From the NCBI RefSeq assembly GCF_000385135.1, contig NZ_ARQM01000018.1:1-64000 (forward strand): DNA of 64,000 nucleotides. Direction: 5' to 3'. This DNA is from Promicromonospora sukumoe 327MFSha3.1. Its GTDB lineage: Bacteria; Actinomycetota; Actinomycetes; Actinomycetales; Cellulomonadaceae. Numbering within the stretch: position 1 is the first letter of the stretch; the number at the start of each line of letters is the position of its first letter. A model generated the notes under the pieces. The model searched no databases. It was not told the DNA's origin and worked only from the letters and a program-made list of their open reading frames with translations. Positions 1 to 9,085 of this stretch are shown piece after piece. The position numbers were made by a program, and so were the translations under genes.

Positions 1-2
1 CC

Positions 3-980
3 CTGCGCATGCTCGCGGGTCTCGAGGACGTCAACGGCGGGCACATCTTCATCGGTGACCGGGACGTCACCGACGTGCAGCCCAAGGACCGCGACATCGC
101 GATGGTGTTCCAGAACTACGCGCTGTACCCGCACATGTCGGTGGCGGACAACATGGGCTTCGCCCTGAAGATCGCGGGCACCCCGAAGGCGGAGATCCGC
201 CAGCGGGTCGAGGAGGCCGCGAAGATCCTCGACCTCACCGAGTACCTCGACCGCAAGCCGAAGGCCCTCTCGGGTGGCCAGCGTCAGCGTGTCGCCATGG
301 GCCGCGCCATCGTGCGTCAGCCGCAGGTGTTCCTCATGGACGAGCCGCTGTCGAACCTCGACGCCAAGCTCCGCGTCCAGACCCGTACCCAGATCGCGTC
401 GCTGCAGCGCCGCCTGGGCGTCACCACGGTCTACGTGACCCACGACCAGACCGAGGCCCTCACCATGGGCGACCGCATCGCGGTCCTCAACGGTGGCATC
501 CTGCAGCAGGTCGGCACCCCGCGTGAGATGTACGACCGCCCGAGCAACGTCTTCGTCGCCGGCTTCATCGGCTCCCCGGCCATGAACATCGGTACGTTCG
601 ACGTCAAGGAGGGCAACGTCAAGGTCGGTTCGGCCAGCGTCCCCCTGGAGCGCTCGATCGCCTCCACCATCAGCGAGGCCGACGGCGGCAAGGTCACCCT
701 GGGCTTCCGCCCCGAGGCCCTCGACGTCGTCCCGTCCGGCACCTCCGGCTCGTTCGAGGTCGAGGTCAACCTGGTCGAGGAGCTCGGCTCCGACGCCTTC
801 GTCTACGGCTCGCTCAAGGGCGACGCCGCCGACGTCGACCTCTCCGCCGGCGACACCAACCAGGTCATCGTGCGCATCGACCCGCGCGGTGTGCCGGACA
901 AGGGTGACGTCATCTCCGTCGCCATCCAGGCCGGCCACTCGCACGTGTTCTCCGCGACCACGGGTGAGCGCCTCGGCTGA
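3..980 (+). CDS. Sugar ABC transporter ATP-binding subunit (MsmK/UgpC/MalK family), 5' end cut by window
   Basis: This is the nucleotide-binding subunit that powers CUT1 carbohydrate importers; in actinobacteria one such ATPase (MsmK-like) often serves several sugar permeases. The frame is open from base 3, so the Walker A region lies outside the window and the ATG at 9 is internal (LRMLAGLED is a standard mid-protein motif). Visible are the Q-loop (FQNYALYPHMSV), the ABC signature LSGGQRQR, Walker B (FLMDEPLSNLDAK), the H-switch (VTHDQTEA) and a C-terminal TOBE/OB regulatory part with LGFRPEAL. No permease genes adjoin it here, but two permease/binding-protein sets further along (34977-38082 and 45373-48444) have no ATPase of their own, so this gene is a candidate shared energiser (inference). 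Confidence 0.95.
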   Translation: MRMLAGLEDVNGGHIFIGDRDVTDVQPKDRDIAMVFQNYALYPHMSVADNMGFALKIAGTPKAEIRQRVEEAAKILDLTEYLDRKPKALSGGQRQRVAMGRAIVRQPQVFLMDEPLSNLDAKLRVQTRTQIASLQRRLGVTTVYVTHDQTEALTMGDRIAVLNGGILQQVGTPREMYDRPSNVFVAGFIGSPAMNIGTFDVKEGNVKVGSASVPLERSIASTISEADGGKVTLGFRPEALDVVPSGTSGSFEVEVNLVEELGSDAFVYGSLKGDAADVDLSAGDTNQVIVRIDPRGVPDKGDVISVAIQAGHSHVFSATTGERLG

Positions 981-1106
981 ACCGACGCCTGACAACAGGC
1001 CCGGGTGAGGCATCGCGACTGTTCTACGAAGGATCCCGACGTGTTCTACACGAGGCCGTGCAGCGGTGACGCCCGACGTCCCGACCAGGACCGAGCATGG
1101 CTCCCC

Positions 1107-1595
1107 ATGGCTGCTGCCGAGCAGCTCTACGAAAGTCGTGGCGCCATGGAGGTAGTCGATGCCGCTGACGTCGATGCCGCCGGGACGCCCCGGCCACGTT
1201 GGACGATCGAGTTCTCGGGATGCGACGCCCGGGTCCGATTCCTCGATCGACACGGGGCGGTCTGGCGCCAGGTCGACTACCGCACGATCGACGGTCGTCT
1301 CTGGCGTCAGCGCGTCTCTGACTACACCTACCCCGATGGCTCAAGGCTGTGGGAGCCCTCCGAGCTCATGTCCGAAGTGGAGTCCGTGGTCCACCCTGAC
1401 GGCACCGGATCTCTGACGATCCTCGACAAGACCAAGTGCAAGCCCGGGACCTGGCTCGTCAGCCAGTTCTCAGCCAGAGCCTCCGAGGCCTATTGGGTCG
1501 ATCGGCCGGAGTTCGGAGGCTGGGCTGCGCTCACCCACCCTGGCCGGTCGGCCCATGAGGTGGCCGGCACAGAGGCCGCCGCCAGCGCTCGGTGA
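1107..1595 (+). CDS. Hypothetical protein, unknown function
   Basis: I do not recognise this protein. The part that looks truly coding runs from about PRWTIEFSGCDARVRF through a region rich in aromatic and charged residues (RQRVSDYTYPDGSRLWEPSEL) to the end; about 162 residues from the chosen ATG. There is no signal peptide or membrane segment. The start is uncertain: GTG at 1005, ATG at 1107 and ATG at 1146 are all in frame and none has a convincing ribosome binding site. Third codon positions look less uniformly G/C than in neighbouring genes, which may mean a recently acquired or weakly selected gene. It stands alone between the ABC ATPase and the tRNA gene. Confidence 0.55.
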   Translation: MAAAEQLYESRGAMEVVDAADVDAAGTPRPRWTIEFSGCDARVRFLDRHGAVWRQVDYRTIDGRLWRQRVSDYTYPDGSRLWEPSELMSEVESVVHPDGTGSLTILDKTKCKPGTWLVSQFSARASEAYWVDRPEFGGWAALTHPGRSAHEVAGTEAAASAR

Positions 1596-1769
1596 CAGTT
1601 GCTGGCCCGAGGCCAGGATCGCTCGCTGTCCTGAAACCGCGCCAGGCTCTCGACAAAGACGACCCAAATACTGCAGCAGCCCGGACCAGGGCTCGAGGCC
1701 CGACGCCGTTAGGCTCACGCAGCCTTGTGCGAGCACGTGGTCGAACTTGCGCTCGACCCCCACCAGTAC

Positions 1770-1798
1770 AAAAAACGGACCCACCATCAGGTGGGCCC
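1770..1798 (-). terminator. Intrinsic terminator of the tRNA-Leu gene
   Basis: Read on the minus strand, a GC-rich stem (GGGCCCACC / GGTGGGTCC) with a short TGAT loop is followed by C, G and a run of six T. It lies about 34 bases beyond the 3' end of the tRNA and is a classic rho-independent terminator. Confidence 0.85.
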
Positions 1799-1831
1799 GC
1801 TCCCGTAGACGGCTGTGCCGCCCCATTTGTG

Positions 1832-1916
1832 TGTCCGGAGGGGGACTTGAACCCCCACGTCCGATAAAGGACACTAGCACCTCAAGCTAGCGCGTCTGCC
1901 ATTCCGCCACCCGGAC
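1832..1916 (-). tRNA. tRNA-Leu (anticodon GAG)
   Basis: On the minus strand the acceptor arms GTCCGGG and TCCGGAC pair over 7 bp. The anticodon stem CTAGC/GCTAG encloses the 7-nt loop TTGAGGT, giving anticodon GAG. A long variable arm (about GTGTCC...GGACGT) marks a class II tRNA, and the T arm contains GGTTCAAGTCC. The genome does not encode CCA at the 3' end; A at 1832 is the discriminator. The gene reads CUC/CUU leucine codons. Confidence 0.96.
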
Positions 1917-2105
1917 AGGTGACCCGTTCTCGGCGTTTCCGCCTTCCCGGTGCGTGGAAAAACATAGCACGCAGAACGGGTCGGGTCCGAATCGAAAAGC
2001 GTGTGACCTGGACCGCTCTCTCAGCCGGCCGCCCGGACGACGCCCGGACCCCGGCGACCGCGGCCCCGGCCAGGCCCGGCGACCGGCCCCACCAGGCGCT
2101 TCGCG

Positions 2106-3032
2106 TCAGCCCAGGAGCTGCTCCGTCACCGCCCAGAGCCGCGCCTCACGGTCCCGGTCGTGCGCGAACGGTTCCACCTCGCGCTCCTTGGTCTTGACCA
2201 CGAAGGCGCCGTCGCGCAGGTGCGCCCACCGGTCGTCCAGCGCCACGGCCGCGAGCAGCGGGCCCGACCGCTCCGGCGTCGAGACGCCAGGGATGCGGCC
2301 GACGACGCGTCCGATGCGCTGCATCGCGGGACCGTGCTCCCGGGACAGCCCGCTGCCCGGCATGAAGCCCGGCTCGAAGACCGACACCGCGACGCCGTCG
2401 GGCAGCCGGCGCTGGAGCTCGTGGGCGTAGTACAGGATCGCGAGCTTCGAGTTCGAGTAGGCGATCCCGGCGTCCTTGGTGCCGGACGGCGAACCGGCCG
2501 GCGTCGGGCGCACGAGGTCCAGCGGGTCGCGCCAGACGGCCGGCGGTACGCCGAGCAGGCGACGCGGGGTGTTCAGGTAGTAGGTGTTGGAGCCGAGCAG
2601 CACGATCCGGGCCGGCGCCGCGAGCGCCCCGGCCAGGTCGCGCACGAGCTGGGCGTGCGCGAGGTGGTTGATCGCGAAGGTGAGCTCGTGCCCGTCCGCG
2701 GAGGCCGCGTGGGTGTCGGCCACGGACACCCCGGCGTTGCCGATGATCGCGCGCAGCGGCCGGACGGCGCCGTCGTCCAGCAGGCGCCGGGCCTCCTTCG
2801 CGGCCGCGCGGACGTCGGCGAGGCTGCCCAGGTCTGCGCCGACGGCGTGAGCGGTGGCGCCCTCCGCCCTGGCCTGCGCGGTGATCGCGTCCAGGCGGGG
2901 TCCGGGGCGGCCGACCAGGAGCAGGTCGGGCCGGCGTTCGGGGCTGCGGCGGGCCATGGCCAGGACGGCGGAGCGGCCGAGGCCGCCGGTCGGTCCGGTG
3001 ATGAGCACGGTTCCGGTGTCTGAGGTCGTCAT
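2106..3032 (-). CDS. Short-chain dehydrogenase/reductase (SDR)
   Basis: An NAD(P)-dependent oxidoreductase of about 308 residues. The Rossmann nucleotide-binding motif TGPTGGLGRS is at the N-terminus, NAG (GNAGVSVAD) follows in the middle, and the catalytic Tyr-Lys pair is in YSNSK. This layout matches the light-dependent protochlorophyllide reductase/retinol dehydrogenase-like SDR branch, often annotated simply as SDR; the substrate is unknown. I chose the ATG at 3032 because the Rossmann strand begins eight residues later, although the frame stays open upstream. It is divergent from the XRE regulator at 3136 across 103 bases, which suggests that regulator controls it. Confidence 0.9.
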   Translation of the reverse strand: MTTSDTGTVLITGPTGGLGRSAVLAMARRSPERRPDLLLVGRPGPRLDAITAQARAEGATAHAVGADLGSLADVRAAAKEARRLLDDGAVRPLRAIIGNAGVSVADTHAASADGHELTFAINHLAHAQLVRDLAGALAAPARIVLLGSNTYYLNTPRRLLGVPPAVWRDPLDLVRPTPAGSPSGTKDAGIAYSNSKLAILYYAHELQRRLPDGVAVSVFEPGFMPGSGLSREHGPAMQRIGRVVGRIPGVSTPERSGPLLAAVALDDRWAHLRDGAFVVKTKEREVEPFAHDRDREARLWAVTEQLLG

Positions 3033-3135
3033 ACGGCCATCGTGGGGCGCCCTTGGCGGCCGGAGGCAGTCGTCGCCCTGTCGTAGGACTGGCAGGGCCA
3101 CCACAAGCCCCGCGGCCGGGGCGCAGACTGGGGTC

Positions 3136-3993
3136 ATGGAGCTCGGACCGGCGATACGACACTGGCGCGACCGGGTCTCCCCCGCCTCGGCGGGGGTACC
3201 CGTCGGTGCCCGACGGCGCGCCACGGGGTTACGGCGTGAGGAGCTGGCCCAGCTCGCCGGCATCTCGGTCGACTACCTGACGCGCCTGGAGCAGGGGCGG
3301 GCCACGGCGCCGTCGGACCAGGTGGTGGAGGCGCTCGCGCGGGGGCTCCGACTGAGCGACCCCGAGCGGGAGCTGCTGTTCCGCCTCGCGGGGCTGACGG
3401 CGCCGGGGCGTGGCATGGTCCCCGGGCGCATCCCGGCGAGCGTGCAGCGGCTGCTCGACCGGTTCGACGGGCACCCCGCGGTGGTCTACGACGCGATGTG
3501 GAACCTGGTGACGGCCAACGCCGCCTACGACGCCCTGATGGGCCGGACCACGGCGTGGCAGGGACTGGAACGCAACGCCGTCTGGCGGCACCTGCTCGGG
3601 CCCGCCTCCCGCGTGGTGCACACCGAGCAGGAGGAGGCCGAGCTGGTGGCGGGCCTGGTCGCCGACCTGCGGCTGACGGCCACGCGGTACCCGGCGGACC
3701 CGCGCCTGCGTCGGCTGGTGTCGGAGCTGCGCGCGCAGAGTGCCGAGTTCACGCGGCTGTGGGAGGCGATCGACGTGAGCCCGCAGGAGTCACCGACGCG
3801 GCTGAAGGTGGTGGACCACCCCGAGGTGGGGCGCATCCGCACCGACTGCGACACCCTCGTGGTGGCCGGTGACGACCTGCGGATCATGGTCTACACCTGC
3901 GAGCCCGGCACGCAGGACGCCGAACGGCTCGCCCTGGCCATCGTGCTGGGCACCCAGGCGATGGACGAGGTCGGTCCCCCGGCACGCGGGTGA
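3136..3993 (+). CDS. XRE-family transcriptional regulator with MmyB-like ligand-binding domain
   Basis: A regulator of about 285 residues. An N-terminal helix-turn-helix (LRREELAQLAGISVDYLTRL, followed by EQGRATAPS) is typical of the MmyB group, where the HTH is joined to a C-terminal PAS-like domain that binds a small lipophilic ligand (WNLVTANAAYDALM; later CDTLVVAGDDLRIMVYTCEPGT). Genes of this group very often sit divergently next to a short-chain dehydrogenase that they repress, exactly as here with the SDR at 2106-3032. The ATG at 3136 starts the conserved region; the 103-bp shared intergenic space should hold both promoters. Confidence 0.92.
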   Translation: MELGPAIRHWRDRVSPASAGVPVGARRRATGLRREELAQLAGISVDYLTRLEQGRATAPSDQVVEALARGLRLSDPERELLFRLAGLTAPGRGMVPGRIPASVQRLLDRFDGHPAVVYDAMWNLVTANAAYDALMGRTTAWQGLERNAVWRHLLGPASRVVHTEQEEAELVAGLVADLRLTATRYPADPRLRRLVSELRAQSAEFTRLWEAIDVSPQESPTRLKVVDHPEVGRIRTDCDTLVVAGDDLRIMVYTCEPGTQDAERLALAIVLGTQAMDEVGPPARG

Positions 3994-4012
3994 GCGCGAG
4001 GCCGCCGGTGCG

Positions 4013-4807
4013 CTACGCCGGGTCCCCGTCGACGTAGACCTCCAGATCCGCGTTCCTCTCCGGCCAGAAGCAGACCATGCCGGCGACCCGCAGCCCCTCG
4101 CGCAGCGGGGTGTCGTAACCCCAGACGACGTCGCGCAGCACCTTGCCGCCGGCGGCGACGCTCCAGTACGCGGCCGTGCCCTTGTAGGCGCAGTAGCTCA
4201 CGGTCTCGGTCGGCCGCAGCAGGTCCATCCGCACGTCGACCCGGGGCAGGTAGTACCTGGGCGGCTGCCCGGTCTGGACCAGGACGACGGGGCGGCGCGA
4301 CTCGGCGACGACCTCGCCGCCCACCACGACGCGCACGTGCCGGGCGGACGGCATCGCGTCGACCCGGACGTACGGGTCGCGCGCGTGCGTGTGGATCACC
4401 TCCTCCTCGGCGAGCCAGGTGTCCAGGGCCGCCCAGTCGAGCGTCACCGCGTCGCGCAGGGCCTCGACGGGCGCCTCCGGGTAGCGCCGGGCGGCGCCCG
4501 GCAGCACGGTGTCACCCATGACGACGTCGAACAGCTCGCAGACGCCGAGGCTGCGCGACCTCGGTCCCGGACCCGCCGGGCGCAGGCCGGCCCACAGGGC
4601 GTCGGGCGCGAAGAAGTACTGGGGGTAGAAGCTGTGCTCCCAGGCCAGCAACGGCGGGTCGGCGTCGGCCACCAGCACGCCCGCGCTGTAGGCCCGGATC
4701 CGCACCGACCCGGCCTCGACCGTCCCCGGCGCCGTGACCGCCCGGTGCCCGGCCGCCGCAGGCGCCGCCAGGGCGCCCGTGCTCTCCCGCTCCGCGATGT
4801 CGCTCAT
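4013..4807 (-). CDS. DUF427 domain protein (two copies of the fold)
   Basis: A 264-residue cytoplasmic protein. The C-terminal half (VRVVVGGEVVAESRRPVVL ... TVSYCAYKGTAAYWSV ... DVVWGYDTPLREGLRVAGMVCFW) is a canonical DUF427 domain. The N-terminal half (VRIRAYSAGVLVADADPPLL) looks like a second, diverged copy. The function of DUF427 is not established. The gene converges on the XRE regulator with only 19 bases between stops. The ATG at 4807 was chosen because further upstream the frame is low-complexity and runs into the divergent gene at 4907. Confidence 0.85.
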   Translation of the reverse strand: MSDIAERESTGALAAPAAAGHRAVTAPGTVEAGSVRIRAYSAGVLVADADPPLLAWEHSFYPQYFFAPDALWAGLRPAGPGPRSRSLGVCELFDVVMGDTVLPGAARRYPEAPVEALRDAVTLDWAALDTWLAEEEVIHTHARDPYVRVDAMPSARHVRVVVGGEVVAESRRPVVLVQTGQPPRYYLPRVDVRMDLLRPTETVSYCAYKGTAAYWSVAAGGKVLRDVVWGYDTPLREGLRVAGMVCFWPERNADLEVYVDGDPA

Positions 4808-4906
4808 CTCGTCCGTCCCTCTCGTCGTTCGTCCTCTCGTCCCTCTGACCGGCCGGGACGGCGATCCGTGACGACGAGTGTCAGTGGTCGGGTGTTCCCT
4901 TGTCCC

Positions 4907-5371
4907 ATGGACGGACCAAAGGACGAACCCACGGGCGTCCCGGGCACGGCGCGAAAGACGCGGACGACGCCGACCCGGTTCGCGATCGACGCGGTCACCG
5001 CGCTGCGGCTGGTGCGCGAGGACCCGGGCGCCGGGGCGCACGTGCCGCTGGTCGCGCCGGTGGTGCTGCGCAGCCACGCCATGTCGATGCTCTACCACGA
5101 CGCGGCCGCCGGCCTGCTGGACGACCGGGCGGCGCGACGGCTGCTCGACCGGCTCGCCACGCTCAAGATCCGCCTGCTGGGCGACCGGGTCTCGCGCGCG
5201 ACCGCGTGGAAGGTCGCGCGCCAGCTCGGCTGGGAGGACACCGCCCAGGCCGAGTACCTCGCGGTGGCCACCCTGCAGGCCGACGTCCTGGTCGCCGGGG
5301 ACCACCACATCGCGGAGGCCGCGGCCGGGCTGGTGCCGCTGGCCACGTACGACGACCTGCGGCGGGCCTGA
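4907..5371 (+). CDS. PIN-domain-like protein (VapC-like), probably catalytically degenerate
   Basis: The 154-residue product follows the PIN ribonuclease pattern: an N-terminal acidic residue (RFAIDAVTALRLVRE), a helix region after LVAPVVLRSHAMSMLYH, and a C-terminal WEDTAQAEYLAVATLQADVLVAGD. In active VapC toxins the helix carries Glu (e.g. SEVLSAL) and the third motif carries Asp before AEY; here these positions are His (RSHAMS) and Gln (AQAEY), so only the first and last acidic residues are obvious. No antitoxin-like gene precedes it; the upstream neighbour is the divergent DUF427 gene. Either a degenerate PIN protein or one using alternative residues; function open. Confidence 0.7.
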   Translation: MDGPKDEPTGVPGTARKTRTTPTRFAIDAVTALRLVREDPGAGAHVPLVAPVVLRSHAMSMLYHDAAAGLLDDRAARRLLDRLATLKIRLLGDRVSRATAWKVARQLGWEDTAQAEYLAVATLQADVLVAGDHHIAEAAAGLVPLATYDDLRRA

Positions 5372-5415
5372 CCCCGTCTGCCCTGACCTGGGACGCGGTA
5401 CGCCACACTTCTCGC

Positions 5416-5862
5416 GTGACGACCCGCAGCTTCGAGCTCACCACCACCGTCCCGGTCGGCCCGCGCGCGGCGATCGACTTCCTGGCCGACCTCACGCGGC
5501 ACCGCGGCCTGCACCCCTACCTGGTGTCCGCCGAGATCGTCGCGAGCGGCACGGGCCCCGACGCGCCCTGGCAGGACTGGCGGGTCGTCGAGCGGCCCCG
5601 GCTCGGCCCGCTGCGCTACACCCTGCGCTTCCCGGCCCGCGTGGAGCGGTCGGCGGACGACGTCATGACGTCGTCGGTCCGCGCCGCACCGGGCTGCACG
5701 CTGCGCACGGTGACCCGGGCGACCTCGGCCCCCGACGGCGCCGTGCTGACCGAGACCACCGAGGTCACCGCGCCCTGGCCCGTGGCCGGGTACATGACCC
5801 GGCAGGCCCGCACGGCCCACGAGCGCACGTTCGCGCTGCTGCCGGCCGAGCTGGGGCGCTGA
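5416..5862 (+). CDS. SRPBCC family protein (polyketide cyclase/dehydrase-like fold)
   Basis: A 148-residue protein of the START/Bet v 1-like superfamily: it begins with the beta strand typical of these proteins (SFELTTTVPVGPRAAIDFLADL), which leads into the ligand-cavity helix, and ends with the long C-terminal helix (YMTRQARTAHERTFALLPAEL). Such proteins bind lipids or small hydrophobic molecules; no substrate can be assigned. The GTG at 5416 matches the start of the conserved first strand. It follows the PIN-like gene by 44 bases on the same strand and may be cotranscribed. Confidence 0.85.
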   Translation: MTTRSFELTTTVPVGPRAAIDFLADLTRHRGLHPYLVSAEIVASGTGPDAPWQDWRVVERPRLGPLRYTLRFPARVERSADDVMTSSVRAAPGCTLRTVTRATSAPDGAVLTETTEVTAPWPVAGYMTRQARTAHERTFALLPAELGR

Positions 5863-5951
5863 CCACCCCGCCGCGCGATGTCGCGCACCGCGGTTCGGGG
5901 GCATCATGAGGAGCACAGGGGGCCGCCGGATTCTCGCGGGAGGAGCACGGC

Positions 5952-7115
5952 ATGTCCCTGTCCCAGAGGGCTCGCGCGGCGCAGGAGGCGATCGAGCCCG
6001 TCACGTCGTTCTTCCTGTCGCTGCGGGCGCTGGACGGCCAGCCCGGCGTCGTGGACCTGACGTTCGGCGACCCGCACGAGATGCCCCTGCCCGGGCTCGT
6101 CGACGCGCTGCGGGCCAACGTGGAGCCGCGGACCGAGGACTGGTTCGCCTACAAGACGAGCCTCGCGCCGGCGCGCGAGACGATCGCGGCCGGCCTGGAC
6201 GCGGAGCTGGGCGTGCCGTTCGCGCCGGAGGACATCGCGATGACGCAGGGCGCGTTCGGCGCCATCGCGGTCGCGTTCCGGCTGGTGGCCGACGCCGGCG
6301 AGGAGGTGGTGATCCCCGAGCCCGGCTGGTTCTACGCCCCGATGCTCCGGGCCGCCGACCTGGTGCCGGTCCGGGCGCCGCTGGCGGCGGGCAGCTTCGA
6401 CCTGGACGTCGAGGCGGTCGCGCGGGCGATCACGCCGCGCACGCGCGTCGTCGTCGTGAACTCGCCCGCCAACCCGACCGGCCGGGTGTACGGCCGGGAC
6501 CGGCTGGACGAGCTCGCCACGGTACTGGAGGCGGCGTCGGCGCGCACGGGCCGCCGCATCTGGCTGCTGTCGGACGAGCCGTACCGCCGGATCCGGTTCG
6601 ACGGGATCGGCTTCACGAGCCCCGCCGAGTGCTACCCGTGGACCCTGGTGGACTACAGCTACGGCAAGGTCCTGCTCGCGCCGGGCCAGCGGCTCGGCTA
6701 CCTCGCGCTGTCGCCGCGGATCCCCGTGGCCGATCGCGCCGAGCTGCGCGCGGCCCTGGTGCCGCTGCAGATGGGCCTGGGCTGGGGCTTCCCCGACGCG
6801 GTGATGCAGTACTCGGTGCCGGCCCTGGAGAAGGTGTCGATCGACGTGCCCGAGCTCGCACGGCGGCGGGACCTGATGGTGGGCGCGTTGGGCGCGGCCG
6901 GATACGACCTGACCGTCCCCGAGGGCACGTTCTACCTGTGGAGCGTGGCGCCCGGCGGCGACGCCGTGGCGTTCGCGGGGGCGCTCGCCGAGCGCGGCGT
7001 GTACGTGCTGCCGGGCACGGTGTTCGACCGCCCGGGGCACTTCCGGATCAGCCTGACCGCCACCGGGGACATGCTGGAGCGCGCGCTGCCGGCGCTGCGC
7101 GAGCTCGCCGGCTAG
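5952..7115 (+). CDS. Aminotransferase class I/II, PLP-dependent
   Basis: A 387-residue fold-type I PLP enzyme. It shows the substrate/PLP motifs of the aspartate aminotransferase family: [12 protein letters not shown] (cofactor phosphate region), [11 protein letters not shown] (the NPTG motif), [12 protein letters not shown] (Asp and Tyr contacting PLP) and [15 protein letters not shown] with the Schiff-base lysine at about residue 239. C-terminal RISLTATGD carries the Arg that binds the substrate carboxylate. The specific amino acid is not readable from sequence. A ribosome binding site (GGGAGGAG) precedes ATG 5952. It stands upstream of recQ with 64 bases between. Confidence 0.93.
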   Translation: MSLSQRARAAQEAIEPVTSFFLSLRALDGQPGVVDLTFGDPHEMPLPGLVDALRANVEPRTEDWFAYKTSLAPARETIAAGLDAELGVPFAPEDIAMTQGAFGAIAVAFRLVADAGEEVVIPEPGWFYAPMLRAADLVPVRAPLAAGSFDLDVEAVARAITPRTRVVVVNSPANPTGRVYGRDRLDELATVLEAASARTGRRIWLLSDEPYRRIRFDGIGFTSPAECYPWTLVDYSYGKVLLAPGQRLGYLALSPRIPVADRAELRAALVPLQMGLGWGFPDAVMQYSVPALEKVSIDVPELARRRDLMVGALGAAGYDLTVPEGTFYLWSVAPGGDAVAFAGALAERGVYVLPGTVFDRPGHFRISLTATGDMLERALPALRELAG

Positions 7116-7179
7116 CGGTCCGGCCCCCGGGGCGGCGCGGGCGTCGCGGGTGTCGGTGTCGGCTGGCACACTGGCCGCC

Positions 7180-9063
7180 ATGACTCACCCGGACACCGCC
7201 GCACCCGAGCTCGACGGGAGCGCCTCCGCGCTCGACCTGGCGCCGACGCCGCTCGACGTGCTGCGCGACGTGTTCGGCTACGACTCGTTCCGCGGCGACC
7301 AGCAGGACATCATCGAGACGGTCGCGGGCGGGAACGACGCCCTGGTGCTGATGCCGACGGGCGGCGGCAAGTCGCTGTGCTACCAGATCCCGGCGCTGGT
7401 GCGGCAGGGCACGGGCGTGGTCATCTCGCCGCTGATCGCCCTCATGCAGGACCAGGTGGACGCCCTGGAGGCCCTCGGGGTGCGCGCCGGGTTCCTCAAC
7501 TCCACGCAGGACGCCGACCAGCGCCGACAGGTCGAACAGGCCTACCGCTCGGGCGAGCTGGACCTGCTGTACCTGGCCCCGGAGCGGCTGGGCGTCGAGT
7601 CCACGGCGCGGCTGCTCGACCAGGGCACGATCGCGCTGTTCGCCATCGACGAGGCGCACTGCGTGTCCCAGTGGGGGCACGACTTCCGGCCCGACTACCT
7701 GCGCCTCGGCGCGCTGGCCGAGCGCTGGCCCGGGGTGCCGCGCATCGCGCTGACCGCGACGGCCACCCAGCACACCCGCGAGGAGATCGCGGAGCGCCTG
7801 GGCCTGGTCCAGGCGCGGCACTTCGTGGCGAGCTTCGACCGGCCCAACATCACCTACCGGGTGGCCCCCAAGGACAGCCCGTTCAAGCAGCTGCTGAACC
7901 TGCTGCGCACGGAGCACGAGGGCGACGCCGGGATCGTGTACTGCCTGTCGCGCGCGTCGGTCGAGAAGACCGCGCAGCAGCTCACCGAGCAGGGCATCCG
8001 CGCCCTGCCGTACCACGCGGGCCTGCCCGCCCAGGTGCGCGCGGCCAACCAGGCCACCTTCCTGCGGGAGGACGGCGTGGTCATGGTCGCGACCATCGCG
8101 TTCGGCATGGGCATCGACAAGCCCGACGTCCGGTTCGTGGCGCACCTCGACCTGCCCAAGTCCGTCGAGGGCTACTACCAGGAGACCGGCCGCGCGGGGC
8201 GCGACGGCCTGCCGTCCACGGCATGGCTCGCCTACGGCCTGGCCGACGTCGTGCAGCAGCGCAAGATGATCGCCGAGTCCGAGGGCGACCTGGCGCACCG
8301 GCGCCGGCTCTCGTCCCACCTCGACGCGATGCTGGCCCTGTGCGAGACCGTCGAGTGCCGCCGCGCGCAGCTCCTGCGCTACTTCGGGCAGGAGCACCCG
8401 GGCGCCTGCGGCGCGTGCGACACCTGCCAGAACCCGCCGGAGGCCTGGGACGGCACGGTCGCCGCCCAGAAGCTCCTGTCCGCGGTGTTCCGGCTGGACC
8501 GCGAGCGCAACCAGCGGTTCGGCGTCGGGCACGTGGTGGACATCCTGCGGGGCAAGGCCACGCCCAAGATCACGCAGTGGAGCCACGACGAGCTCACCGT
8601 GTTCGGCGTGGGCGAGGACCTGTCGGACGGCGAGTGGCGGTCCGTGGCGCGCCAGCTCCTGGCGCAGGGCCTGCTGGAGGTCGACTCGAACCACGGCACG
8701 CTGCTGCTCACCGAGGACAGCGGCGAGGTGCTGGGCCGGCGCCGCGAGGTGCGGATGCGGCGCGACCCGGCCCCGGCGGCGGGCGCCCGGCGCCAGGCCC
8801 GGCCCGGGGGCGCCAAGGCGGAGGCCGTGGCGCTGTCCGACGCCGACCAGGAGGTCTTCGAGCGGCTGCGCGCCTGGCGGGCGGCCGCCGCGAAGGAGCA
8901 GGGTGTGCCCGCCTACGTGGTCTTCCACGACGCGACGCTGCGCACGGTGGCGACCGAGCGGCCGGGCGACCTGGACGCGCTGAGCGGGATCAGCGGGGTC
9001 GGGCAGGCCAAGCTGGAGCGCTACGGCGAGGGCATCCTAGGGGCGCTGCACTCCCCCGAGTGA
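7180..9063 (+). CDS. recQ: ATP-dependent DNA helicase RecQ
   Basis: A 3'-5' superfamily 2 helicase acting in recombinational repair and replication restart. About 627 residues in the usual order: helicase motif 0/I ([10 protein letters not shown]; Walker A PTGGGKS at about 59-65), DEAH box ([19 protein letters not shown], including the RecQ aromatic-rich loop), motif V/VI ([31 protein letters not shown]), a zinc-binding Cys cluster (CRR...CGACDTC), winged-helix RQC, and a C-terminal HRDC domain ([20 protein letters not shown] ... [19 protein letters not shown]). A GTG/ATG further upstream is in frame, but the ATG at 7180 fits the family's short N-terminus. It converges with dinB (22-bp gap). 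Confidence 0.97.
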   Translation: MTHPDTAAPELDGSASALDLAPTPLDVLRDVFGYDSFRGDQQDIIETVAGGNDALVLMPTGGGKSLCYQIPALVRQGTGVVISPLIALMQDQVDALEALGVRAGFLNSTQDADQRRQVEQAYRSGELDLLYLAPERLGVESTARLLDQGTIALFAIDEAHCVSQWGHDFRPDYLRLGALAERWPGVPRIALTATATQHTREEIAERLGLVQARHFVASFDRPNITYRVAPKDSPFKQLLNLLRTEHEGDAGIVYCLSRASVEKTAQQLTEQGIRALPYHAGLPAQVRAANQATFLREDGVVMVATIAFGMGIDKPDVRFVAHLDLPKSVEGYYQETGRAGRDGLPSTAWLAYGLADVVQQRKMIAESEGDLAHRRRLSSHLDAMLALCETVECRRAQLLRYFGQEHPGACGACDTCQNPPEAWDGTVAAQKLLSAVFRLDRERNQRFGVGHVVDILRGKATPKITQWSHDELTVFGVGEDLSDGEWRSVARQLLAQGLLEVDSNHGTLLLTEDSGEVLGRRREVRMRRDPAPAAGARRQARPGGAKAEAVALSDADQEVFERLRAWRAAAAKEQGVPAYVVFHDATLRTVATERPGDLDALSGISGVGQAKLERYGEGILGALHSPE

Positions 9064-9085
9064 CCCGCCCCGTGGCCGGCCGGGC

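Noticed and set aside
4907-5371. VapBC toxin-antitoxin pair
   Set aside because: No antitoxin-like gene adjoins the PIN protein, and two expected active-site residues are missing.
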